In this document: positions 1 through 9,950 of the stretch, one piece after another | Layout: each line of letters starts with the position of its first letter | Position numbering within the stretch: the stretch's first letter is position 1 | The notes under the pieces: generated by a model | What the model was told of the DNA's origin: nothing | The model's input: only the letters and a program-made list of their open reading frames with translations | The model's database searches: none | Translations under genes and position numbers: made by a program | Assembly: GCA_018398765.1 (NCBI GenBank) | Contig: JAHBMJ010000646.1 | Coordinates: forward strand, 7,921 to 43,145 | Length of the DNA: 35,225 nt | DNA from: Chromera velia | Taxonomy: Eukaryota; Sar; Chromeraceae | Direction: 5' to 3'

Positions 1-47
1 CCCCCCCCCGCCCCCCCACACACACACGGTGTGGGTAGAGGGAAACG

Positions 48-83
<36 letters not shown>

Positions 84-94
84 ACGCACACGCG

Positions 95-130
<36 letters not shown>

Positions 131-150
131 AGAGAGAGAGAGAGACTCAC
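1..150. repeat. Poly-C and GA/CA microsatellites
   Basis: A C-rich start is followed by (GA)n at about 51-80, (CA)n at about 84-127 and (GA)n at about 128-146. In the gene model below this lies inside the last visible intron of the minus-strand LRR gene, just downstream of its donor at 179-180. The chance reading frames across it encode only RE and HT dipeptides and are not genes. Confidence 0.9.
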
Positions 151-180
151 TCATATCTGGTTGCCCCCAGGTTTCTGCAC

Positions 181-1413
181 CTCAGATTTCGGAGTCCCTT
201 GTTCCGACTCAGACCCGCACTCAGCTCGTTTACCCCCTCGTTGCACGCAAGGCAGTTGTCAATCGCCAGTTCCTGGAGGTACACAGCCTTTCCAAGAAAG
301 TAGCCGATCCACCGCCAACACTGCAGGCAGCCATGCAAGTCGACATGTGTTTTGTCGACTGAGAGCCTTGTCTAGAAAGATTTGCGGGAAAGAGCACATG
401 AGAGAATGTCGAGGAGAGAGAACAGAGAGGAAACGAAAGAAGTCTATGCAATGTTAAGGAGAAGAACAGAGAAGCCACACGAAAAACATATCGAGCCCCC
501 CTGGGCTTTTGTGGTGATTCACAACAACAAAGGTCCTGCGATCGAGGTGCTTTCTCTTGGAGAATTAAGAAGACTGAGTGTGTACGGTAAAGATCAAAAG
601 CCAAGAGGCGAAATGGAAACGGCAGCAGAAGTGAAATGTGAAACAAAAAGTGAAATTCACAAAAACGCAAAGTGCGTTCATCATTCACAAAAAGAAAAAC
701 AAGTCCACTCGTTGCAGGGCATTCTTCCCCCCCCCCCCCTTAATTATCAACCGTCCACCCCCCACCTGCAGATCCAAAAAGTTGCCCGAAATGTCCAGAT
801 GCCTCAGGGAAGCACAGGTTCCCATTATGTACACGAGGGGACAGAGGAGGCAGATTTTTCCGTCTTCAGTAAATTCAAGAAAAGCCGTCGACTCCTTCCG
901 CCTCTTTTCATCTCCAATCTCAGACTTCGAATCTGCATCCGATCCACACAGGTAACTCTCTGTGTCCTCCTCCTCCGACTCAGTCCCATCTTCCGATTCT
1001 CCGTCCTTTCGACCTCCCGACCCCAAACCCTCTGTGCCCATTCCTCCTGAGTGAGGATCGAGGGAACGTCGGGATGGCCTTCTGCTGTCCATCGGTCGAC
1101 CCATTGGTGTGACCTCAAAACCATCCTCGTCCTCCTCTAATCCTCCAGGGCTGGCCCCTCCTTGCATTCCTCCTTGAGACGCGGCAGCATTCTTGCCTTT
1201 CCGTTTCTCCCTCTCCTTCTCCTGCTCCTTCTGCTTCAGCAGATCAGCAAACTCCTTTTGCAGTGCTGCTTCTCTTTCCCTGGCGATTTTATTGAACCTT
1301 TTTGGCAGCGCTGATGCGGAGGCTATCCCCTCCAGCTTATCAAGAGCCAACCTTCTGACGAATTCTGATCGGAACAGACTGGTGGGGGGCACCTCCTCTG
1401 CATCAATCAATCG

Positions 1414-1449
<36 letters not shown>

Positions 1450-1537
1450 ATCGATCAATCAATCAATCAATCAATCAATCGATCAATCAATCAATCAATC
1501 AATCAATCGATCAATCAATCAATCAATCAATCAATCG

Positions 1538-1601
<64 letters not shown>

Positions 1602-2699
1602 ATCAATCAATCAATCGATCAATCAATCAATCGCGACGGACATCATTTTTTCTCATGCATGCATGAATGAAAGGAAAAGATCGTAAAGAGAGAGTGTCGG
1701 AGGGGGTTTCTGATCAAGCGAATCGTTGTCTGTGAAAGGGGACATTCATCGTGTTGTCCTTGCAAGCTCGTGCCTCTGTCTTTGACTCACTAATCATGCA
1801 CGAGAGTGCAGAAAAATTTCACGATCGTAGGGAGTGACATTTGGAGCTTTAAACCGAAAAGCCTCTTCTTCGTCATTCTTGTTCTTCCTTCCTTCCTTCC
1901 TTACTTCCTTTCTAACGACGGACCTGGGGACACGCACCCTCCCAAACCGCACTCGACCAGCGACAGCGAGTGTAGCTGTGCATTGCTCTGCAGATTCAGG
2001 GCGAGGCTTTCCACCGCTCTGAAACCAAAACACGAGTTCTTCAACCTCAGCTTCTCCACAGACCTGCGCACGCTCTCACACACATCGCCGGAAATGGAGG
2101 GGGGGAGAGAGGATACATTGAGAGGCAGATTAGACCGCAATTCAGATCTGTGTGCACCCAGTGCAAGGAATACAGATCTGTGTGCACCCAGTGCAAGAAA
2201 AACATATTTGTGTACAGCCAGTGCAAGGAAGAAAGAAAGAGCGCAAAGAACTGAAGGTAGGAGAAAGAAACTTGTTGGAGACGAAAAATCAGATGCATGC
2301 AGAAGAATGCATGCTGCGTGTTCTTTCCAACACCCAATCTCAGTCCATCGTTTATCAATACGTCCTCTCCCCGTCCTCTCCCCAACAAAGCGAACCTCAC
2401 CTACACTCATTTGACCCCCAAAAACTGGACCCACCGAGGTTCCCTTGACAGCAGCGCTTCCAAAAGAAGAGAGACTGCGTAGTCCGGAAGGAGAGCGTCA
2501 TCCACCGTCACCTCCCTCACGTTGATGCCCCCCAGGATTTCGGACAGAGGGACGACCTGCTGGCTCTTCAAAAAAGGTACCTTGGAGACAAACGTCTCCT
2601 TGAACTCAGGCAGGGGTACAACAGCAGGGCAGTGGGTGGACGCGCAGAGATCCAGGTACCATTGGTGCCGTCGGGCATACAGACTCTGCAGGCATGTGT

Positions 2700-2739
<40 letters not shown>

Positions 2740-4838
2740 TATCGGCAGAAGGTCAACAAAGGAAATACTCCACACCCAAAACAGTGTAATCTAACAAACG
2801 TCTGTATGCCTGTACCGCTACTTAACATAAAATTCTATGCACCGGAATAAACACTTCAAGGTCAAGGAAAAGGGAGAAAAAGCAAGCGCCCTTGCGGAAG
2901 GGGCCTAAAGAATTTCACATCAAGATGCCAGGCCAGTCTGTCGGTTTCTGAGAAGAGATTACGGCACTATTTACGCAGCAGTCATCCACCAAAAGACGAA
3001 GGAGGATAACAAGGGAAGGAACGATGTCTGAAGGCAGCAGGTAAGCCCTTCCCTCCCTCCCTGTCGATAAACCAGCCCGCCCCATGGACACCCATGCATG
3101 CCTTCCCTCGGCCCACCTCGGTGTCCTCCTCATTCAATTCTTGGACAATGGCGTCAACAGAGGCAACAGAGCGGCGTCGCCCTGACTGGGAGAACATTCC
3201 TGGATCTAGGGCTCTCGGGTCCGTCTTCTTCAGGTGGGTCCGCAATTTGGTCAGCATCGACTGAACCTGCATAGAGGTGAGGTCGGACACACAAACACAC
3301 ACACAGACAGACAGGTGGATGGAATGCTGGGAAGTTGTCAAAAGTGTCTTGGCTGTGTGCCTGAGGATTGAGGTGTACTCGAGTGAAGAAGACTTTGGTT
3401 TTTGTAGCGAGGCACAGAAAAGGGGGAAGACAGTCGATCGAGTGAGTGAGTGTTCCGGCTGACTTCTGATCTGAAGAATCCATCTGGTGCAGGCATCAGT
3501 TGGGCCTTGATCATCTCGCACTTGTCTTCTACTGACAGGAAGTTGGTGCCATCCGGCATTGTCCCCTTGCACTCTCCTAAGGGCCCCCCGGCCTGGCTGA
3601 GCTTCTCCCGAACCTTCTCCAACTTCTCCTCCTCACTCATCTGCAGCGTTTGTCCAGACGCCCCGCACGGAGTTTTGGGCCCTCTCCGTCCCCCACCGGC
3701 AATCGATTGCTTCCGACCCTGCCGGCTCCTTTTCTCAGGGCCCAGACCTCCCAAAGCTGCGGTTATTACACTGGGTCTTCTGTTCTTTTGAGAAGATCCC
3801 GGCACGGAGGAGGGCAGGAGGCCCGAACTCCCGGGGACTCCTGACACGGAGGCGACTGCTGCGGCTGCTACTGCGTCCAGCATCGGGCTGCTGTTCAACG
3901 TGGTCTGCTTTGTCGCATTGTTGGGCGTCTTCCTGGGCGATCTCATTTGGATGGAGTTCTTCTCGAGGGCTTCCTTTTGTCTCTGCACTCAAGTCACGTT
4001 GTGCGTGATCGCAGAATGAGAGCACAAAGAGGGCGTGACTGTTCGACTGCTTTCCGCAGGTTGAAGAAAGGAGCGCTTCAGTGAATCACTCTGTCTGTGG
4101 ACACTGGATGAACTCGTTTGGTGCGGAAGCAGAAAAAGACGGTCACTTACAGGTACGCAACTGGCTATAGACAGACATGCAGTGCGCAGGTAGACGGTCG
4201 ATCTTTCAGGACACTCGCAGAGTGACGGACACAACCGAGAACGAAGTTCAGGAGTCCAGCGGTGGAAGAAGAGGGCAGAATCATGCGCAGAAAAGAGAGG
4301 GAAAAGGAAAGCAGAGCGCTGAAAAACATCAATCACCAGCTCTATTCCCACAGCAGATATATGTGTACATGCAGACTGCTTCCTGAACGGTTAACCCCCC
4401 ATGCATTTCCCCCAGCTCCCCTGCGCGGACCCTCTCGTTTTCCAGGCGTTGGAATGACGAGTCGAACTCGGGGCTGTCACAGGGGTGTCTGGCCAGGATG
4501 GAGAGGGCCTGCAGGGGCCCGTGGTGCGCCTGTGCCGCCTCCTCACTGCCCCACCCCTGCGAGGCTGCAGAGCCTGACACTGCAGTGACTGCCTGGAAGA
4601 TTGGCATCGAGAAGGACTGGGACAGGGTGGTGTCCTTCTTAGCTGTAACTGCAGCTTTGGAAGGAGAAGAGGGAACAGCCCCGCTTTGGGCGTTTGTGTT
4701 CCTCTCTGCAATCCTCGCAATTCCCCTTCTAGATCTGCTCCCTGCCCCCTCATGGCCGTGCAGTCTGTACTCTCTCGTTAGACAATGCACGCCTGCCTGT
4801 CGAGAGAGGACGTCGACAGACACAGAGAGTGTCCCCAT
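181..4838 (-). CDS. Leucine-rich-repeat (RNI-like) protein, seven exons, 3' end beyond window
   Basis: Minus-strand exons in transcript order: 4838-4431, 3982-3464, 3266-3117, 2685-2435, 2063-1924, 1397-766 and 320-181. Every junction is GT-AG and phase-consistent, giving 746 residues before the left edge. The start is ATG at 4838, with an in-frame TAG three codons upstream. Residues 1-359 are low-complexity and basic, with short helical stretches (FQRLENER joined to RQKEALEKN). From about 360 comes an LRR N-cap pattern (YLDLCASTHCP), then repeats such as VEKLRLKNS and LHSLSLVECGLGG. A charged, Ser/Glu-rich linker of about 150 residues (roughly 500-650) follows. Repeats then resume (LRHLDISGNFLDL, LQELAIDNC, LRNLR) with about 28-residue spacing. 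LRRs of this type are protein-binding scaffolds; no enzyme domain is visible and the partner is unknown. The last exon ends in phase 2 at 181, so more exons lie to the left. I am sure of the LRR family, fairly sure of the exons, and have no specific orthologue. Confidence 0.8.
1401..1632. repeat. (AATC)n / AATCGATC microsatellite inside LRR-gene intron
   Basis: About 230 bp of AATC units are interspersed with GATC variants at irregular multiples of four. It fills the 3' end of the intron 1398-1923 and runs to within a few bases of the acceptor (TGATGCAG on the minus strand). The plus-strand frame reads SINQ repeats and is not a gene. Confidence 0.95.
2701..2735. repeat. (GT)n microsatellite next to an intron acceptor
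   Basis: A run of GT dinucleotides lies about 15 bp inside intron 2686-3116 of the LRR gene. On the coding strand it is an AC tract just before the acceptor CCTGCAG. Confidence 0.9.
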
Positions 4839-5437
4839 GGATGACTACTTGGAATGCAATCAGTGTCCTCCACTCATCTCACCTTCCCGGAATGAAAAAC
4901 GACAGCAGGGAGACGGACATACATGAATTTGCTGGCGATTCGTTGTCGTGCAAAGCTCTGCCGAGAAGTGAAGTGAGGCTCTTTTTCACCCGTTAGACGG
5001 CACCTGACTGTATATATATATATATATATATATGTGCTCCCCATCCACCGTTAGTCGATGTACGATTTTTGCGTATATTGAGAGATGCAGAAAAAAAAAA
5101 ACAGTTCTTCGCGCGTAGCCGCGCCCACGCGCGAACCTTACCGGAACAAATCACAGGTTTTGTCAGCATGCATGCATGCATGCATACAGAGAGTAAAAAC
5201 TGTCTGACCTTTGTCACATCTCAGCTGAAGTTCTGGCACCTTTGTGAACACCAGTACGAAGCTGCCTCACACTTGATTGGCACATACAACAAGCAGGCGG
5301 TCATCTTGAAAGTCAGGGGCCGATCGAATCGCCATCATTGAGACCACTGTTTGATAAGTCCGTCCGCCGAGGAGTCTTTCAGATCAACCAATTGACTCTT
5401 CCTTCTGCCAGTGAGGCCGACTCTCGACAACAGGCAA
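4839..5437. promoter_or_regulatory. Divergent intergenic region with (TA)n and a GCAT tandem
   Basis: This is the only spacer between the minus-strand LRR start and the plus-strand secreted-protein start, so it should hold both promoters. It contains (TA)n at 5011-5033, an A tract near 5091-5101 and five GCAT units at 5166-5185, which make overlapping TGCATGCA palindromes. TGCATGCA is an established ApiAP2 binding site in Plasmodium and Cryptosporidium; regulatory use here is inference. No TATA box or initiator can be assigned with confidence. Confidence 0.45.
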
Positions 5438-5857
5438 ATGCGGCACTGGAGAGTGACTTGTTGGGTCTGTCTTGCGGTGTTCGCTCTTTTTGCTTCTCCC
5501 ATCGGTGCTCAGTTCTGCATATACAGCACCAACAAATGCAATGGGGGAGAACAGTGCAGCACAGACAACTGTCGACAGTATTTTGAAATTGACAACGGAG
5601 TGACCAGCTACTACAGCTACAAGGTCTGGTACCAGGACGGTCAGGCAGTTCAAAGGACATACAATGAAATCGGGTGCAACGACGTGAACGGGTACTCTGA
5701 TTACGTCGTGCGTGCGTTTGCAAACGAGTGCTTTGTAGGAACGCAGGAGACCTCGTTCATGTTCAAGGACAAGGCTGCTTCGGCTTTTCGGATTCACTCC
5801 ACTGTCACGACTGTCGTGGCGCTCCTCATCACTGCTTTTAGCCTGTTGGGTCCCTAA
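5438..5857 (+). CDS. Small secreted cysteine-rich protein, probably GPI-anchored
   Basis: Single-exon frame of 139 codons from ATG 5438 to TAA 5855-5857. An upstream in-frame GTG at 5411 is less likely because the signal peptide begins at the ATG. Residues 1-24 form a signal peptide (basic RHWR, hydrophobic WVCLAVFALFA, then SPIGA before QF). The mature part has six cysteines, four clustered early (QFC, NKC, EQC, DNC) and two later (IGC, NEC), which fits three disulfides. It is also rich in Tyr and Asn. The last about 18 residues are hydrophobic (TVTTVVALLITAFSLLG) with no basic stop, as in a GPI-attachment signal or a tail anchor. I do not recognise a family. A cell-surface or secreted role is inferred from topology only. 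Confidence 0.7.
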   Translation: MRHWRVTCWVCLAVFALFASPIGAQFCIYSTNKCNGGEQCSTDNCRQYFEIDNGVTSYYSYKVWYQDGQAVQRTYNEIGCNDVNGYSDYVVRAFANECFVGTQETSFMFKDKAASAFRIHSTVTTVVALLITAFSLLGP

Positions 5858-6404
5858 TACTCATGCCGGTGGTGGTGGTGTGGAGGCGGAGCTTTTTTGA
5901 AATAGCACGGGGATGTTTAGATTGACCAGATGCTGTTGGACCGTGCATGGAACAAAAACATGCTGTTTGCTGCTGTATGAGAAAGAGCCCACATTTTGGC
6001 GAGCAAACCTTGCAGAATCCCGTCGTTGTGCAACAGTACAGTATAATAATTCATTTCTGTGCAAGCAAGACTGTATCATACACATTCCGGAGTGCGGGCC
6101 TGAGACGACAGTCTCCCGGAAGATCTCTCATGTCATTGATATGCTGCGCACAGACACGTGCAGTGAGACTGGTCATCCATCACGTGGTCGGAAGGAACTT
6201 CAGGCACACATATACACAAAGAGAGAAGAAAGACGTCCGGGCAACAACGGAAGACAACAGGACAGCCAGCACGAGAAGGGGGTTGAGGGCGAAGCAGCGG
6301 GGGTGGTGCGGGGTGTGCGAGAAGAGCCGGGTAGACAGACTATGTGGCTTCTCTTTATGTTTTTCTTCTTTGTTTCAGGCACATCTACATACGTACATGC
6401 ACAC
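5858..6404. other. 3' flank of secreted-protein gene, no gene seen
   Basis: This is mixed-composition DNA with no ORF of convincing composition. The long plus-strand frame that starts near 5913 is open mainly because it enters the GACA repeat that follows. Nothing else is recognised. Confidence 0.6.
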
Positions 6405-6655
6405 AAACGGACGCACAGGCAGACAGACCTTCGGATAGCTAAGCAGAAAGATGGAAAGACGGAAAGAGAGATAGACGGTCAGACAGACGGACAGAGACAG
6501 ACAGACAGACAGACAGGCAGGCAGGCAGGCAGGCAGACAGACAGACAGGCAGGCAGGCAGGCAGGCAGGCAGACAGACAGACAGGCAGACAGACAGACAA
6601 ACAAACAGACAGACAGACAGACAGACGGACGGACGGACGGACGGTCAGACAGCAC
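6405..6655. repeat. (GACA)n / (GGCA)n microsatellite
   Basis: Tetranucleotide repeats of GACA, with blocks of GGCA, AACA and GACG variants, form a cluster densest at 6478-6645. The translated frame is only DRQT/GRQA repeats. Confidence 0.95.
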
Positions 6656-6727
6656 AGAATCAGCCAGCCAAACAGGCAGGGGCAGACGAGGTCAGGGCAG
6701 TAAAAGAAGAAGGCGGCGGTCAGACGG

Positions 6728-6730
<3 letters not shown>

Positions 6731-6763
<33 letters not shown>
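6731..6763. repeat. (GT)n microsatellite
   Basis: An uninterrupted GT dinucleotide run of about 16 units, immediately after the GACA cluster. Confidence 0.95.
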
Positions 6764-6767
<4 letters not shown>

Positions 6768-6817
6768 CAAGCGTCTCTGTCTGTCTAGGCGTACGTCTGT
6801 TTGATCAGCCTGATCAT

Positions 6818-6965
6818 TCCTTCCTTCCTTCTTTCACCTCATTCATTCATTCATTCTTTCCTTCCTTCTTTCACCCCATCCATCCATCCATCCATCCATC
6901 CATCCATCCATGGTTTCATTCATTCATTCATTCATTCATTCATTCATTCATTCATTCATTCAATG
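6818..6965. repeat. (TTCC)n, (CCAT)n and (ATTC)n microsatellites
   Basis: Successive tetranucleotide blocks: TTCC at about 6818-6828, ATTC at 6838-6855, CCAT at about 6877-6911 and ATTC at about 6918-6962. Frames give HPS/FIHS repeats with no coding value. Confidence 0.95.
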
Positions 6966-8045
6966 ACATTCGTTCATTCATTTTCAGTTCATTCAATCAT
7001 ATCTCTTAAAATCTGTTTCAAACGGTAATTTTTACAGTCTTTTAGTGTCATTTACCTGTTTTTTTACATTTGTCACTTAGCTAGAAGGATTGCAGTCTAG
7101 ATTACAGTCAATTTTTGTTTCTTCTTTAATCACATTCGCCCACGTCTATTTACCTTAATGTTTGTTATAGTTTTATATTTTTAATTTTTTATTTTACCAC
7201 TTGTTCTTTAGGATAGTTTAGGAGATTTTGACAGCAGTAGATGTGCATTAATTTTATGCATTTTGAATTAGTTTGAATTTGAAGTTAGAGTTTAGATTAT
7301 GAAACATGTTTAGTAACTGTGGTTAACTGTTACGCATTTAGTTGTATTAATATAACTTAGTTTCATTCTTATCTAGATCTGCGTCTTTTTCAGTCTTTCT
7401 CATTTTTTTAACAGTGAAAAAAGCTCTTTATGAAAAGATGGTCAACCCAGAGCCTGCACTCTGGTCCACTTTACGGTCCGCAGGTATTCTTAATTAGGCC
7501 TGGCCGCAGACTCGGCGCAGAGGCACTATGCAAAGGCGGGGCAACCGCTAGCTAGCACATACTAACACATGCTGGGAGGCTTCCGAACGTCTTTAACAAC
7601 GCTGTCTTACATTGGCATGATGATATATGATGATTGAGGTTTTTGTTATACATGACGCGTCTGAGGCTGAGCGGCAGTGCGTCTCCATATATGAGAACAG
7701 ATCTGGGTATAATTTCATATCATCATTTTTCTGTTTAGAAAAGGTTTTTATACATTCGTGCACAGACAACTTCACAATCTCAGCTGTTTGAGAGGAAATA
7801 AGCAAATTCTAGAATCTTGTCCATAAGTAGCAGCCAGTGGCAGCATTATTTTTGTTACTCAACTCAGCTGCATGATGGGGTCGCTGCGCGTGAAAGCGAG
7901 TTATGAGGGTGCCGGCCAAATCTTAGAATAGGTGACTCAGTACGAAATATTAGTTAGTGCCTTAAAAAAAAAATCTCGCGCACGGAATATATGCACGCAG
8001 GCCTAGGCCCTGGGGGCAGCGCCTAACGGTGCCCATCTGGGTCAG
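6966..8045. other. AT-rich intergenic DNA, no gene
   Basis: About 1.1 kb, strongly T/A rich at first and more mixed after about 7440. No long frame, tRNA or rRNA signature was found. A 70-codon minus frame at 7593-7805 has no recognisable features. Confidence 0.6.
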
Positions 8046-8375
8046 CCGTCCCCTCCTTCCGTAGCCCTACCTATCAGGCGCCTGCCCCCTCCCGACGTAG
8101 CCCTTAGGCTACCTATCAGGCGCCTGCCCCCTCCTTCCATAGCCCCACCTATCGGGCGCCTGCCCCCTTCCGACATAGCTCCACCTATCAGGCGCCCGCC
8201 CCCTCCTTCCATAGCCCCATCTATCAGGCGCGGTGGCCCTCTCGACATATAGCTCCACCTATCAAGCGCCCGCCCCCTCCCGATGTAGCTCCACCTACGG
8301 TCAGTCGCTCGCCCCCTCCCGGTGTAACCCCACCTATGGTTAGTTGCCCACCCCCGCCCAACGTAATTACAGGCG
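8046..8375. repeat. 36-bp GC-rich minisatellite, about 8-9 copies
   Basis: The anchor word CTATCAGG (with variants) recurs at 8071, 8113, 8149, 8185, 8221 and 8259, then in decayed form near 8294 and 8334. Most steps are 36 bp. Units contain the palindrome CAGGCGCCTG and alternate between two inner variants (TCCCGACGTAG and TCCTTCCATAG), as in a dimeric higher-order repeat. Because 36 is a multiple of three, a minus-strand frame stays open across it and encodes repeats like GRRLIGGAMEGG. I see no evidence that this is translated. Confidence 0.85.
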
Positions 8376-9137
8376 CCCACCCGCCCCTGCAACACGAAAT
8401 TCAGCCCTTGCCCCCATGTTAGAATGCTGCGAATCCGTCTGTTGGTCCTGCTTCTACCCAAACTCTCACGGTCACGGTCTCCAAAACGATGGTGAGAGAA
8501 GCCCTCCAGCCTCAGGATATGGCCCCTGGGGAGCTGGAATGTGGGATACACAGAATACGACGTATGAGCTGCTGTGTTTTGCTTCGTGCTGGCAGCTGGC
8601 CAGACGCGGTCGCCTCCTTCAAAATTATGGTACTACGTGGACAACTCCTACCCCTAGTCCCTGCCCGACGTGCCCGAGTGGGTGTGTGATATGCTGCCGT
8701 TGATATGCTGCCGTTCCGATTGTGCAGCCTACCACGGCTGTCTTTCTGGTTATGCATTGGGCACACACAAAAAAACCGTGTATCCAACGCCCAGCAATAG
8801 TACTGGTGCGGTTTTGCCCCCCCCGCCTGAAGAGACGTATGAGTCGCCTAGCTCCCTCCAAGACAGTCCGCTTCACCTGGCTACCGAGCGTGGCCTCATA
8901 ATTGGACCCTCATTGATGAGGTGCACGACTTGCTAAGCAGGAGGCAGACACGAGTTGATGCAAGAAACTCTATCCAAGCAACTCCGCTGTATATGGCTGC
9001 TGATGTAGGTCATAAAGATATGGTGCAACTGCTGCTTAATAGAATTTCAACAGTCGATATACGAAACTAATAGGAGAGTACCCCACTCCACTGGGCCTCC
9101 GAGAAAGGCCGTATCGAAGTAGTCCACTTACTTACGA

Positions 9138-9950
9138 TTTGCCCTGTTCGGACAGACAAACTACTATGATAGATGCCCTACACACTCTAGGACAATCTGG
9201 GTAAATGCTATTAAAATACTAAGAATTTTTTTTTTAAATAAGAAAAAATACTAGGCATTATTTTAGTAAACGAAAAAAAATGCTACAGAATTTTCTTAGT
9301 ATGTCTCATAGTAATATCTATGATAATATATAGTATAACAGTAGAAGATAAAATTGTTTTAAACTGATTGTTTAGAGTGATGTAAGCTTAATTAAATGAA
9401 TAAATAGATCGATGCTAACTTCTGGAAAGTTCAGGACGTCTCTCATTTACAACATGATTTTACAACGATCGATAAAAGAACGAGAAGGGTGCGCAAGAGA
9501 CAAACTTATATGACAACGGCCGACAGCGACGTGCATGCAGCATCAAATTAACTGTTGATCATGCGGTCATGCAGAAACAAGCTCACAGCTATTTAGGCAA
9601 ATATTAACGGAAAATTTGGTTGGATGATGGAAAGATGACGAGATTGATGTCTGATCGATGTCTCAAGTCATGCCTAGGGTCATGCATACCCATATATCTC
9701 TTCATTATAAGTTAATTTACTTCTATTATTAAAATAGTGAACTGCTGAAACTATACTAATCTTGATGCTATAAAAATGCCAGGCATTTTTTATTTTTACT
9801 ATAGTGCATGCCCTAGCATGATTTTAGAAATACTAAGCACCTACAGTATAACATACCCTAACTACCCTAGTGTTTCCCTAATAAATTCTATTTAAATGCT
9901 AGTGCAATTTTAGTATTTACCTAGTAGTTTGTCTGTCCAAATAGGGCAAA
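9138..9950. mobile_element. MITE-like element with 29-bp terminal inverted repeats
   Basis: The first 29 bp (starting TTTGCCCTGTTCGGACAGAC) and the last 29 bp (9922-9950, ending AATAGGGCAAA) are inverted copies with two mismatches. The 813-bp interior is AT-rich, has no ORF, and carries subterminal repeats around TACTAAG, ATGCTA and CTAG. It interrupts an ankyrin unit: EVVHLL reads up to the left end and FDSRAALEAKN begins just after the right end. No clear target-site duplication remains, so the superfamily cannot be assigned. Non-autonomous DNA transposon is the best reading. Confidence 0.75.

Noticed and set aside
29-457. Plus-strand frame of about 142 codons with RE/HT dipeptides
   Set aside because: It is open only because it reads through GA and CA microsatellites. 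The opposite strand carries phase-consistent LRR exons.
1193-1666. Plus-strand frame with SINQ repeats
   Set aside because: It is a shadow of the LRR exon joined to translated AATC microsatellite.
5913-6764. 283-codon plus frame ending in DRQT repeats and a Cys/Val tail
   Set aside because: Its length comes from the GACA and GT repeats. The N-terminal part has no domain or coding composition.
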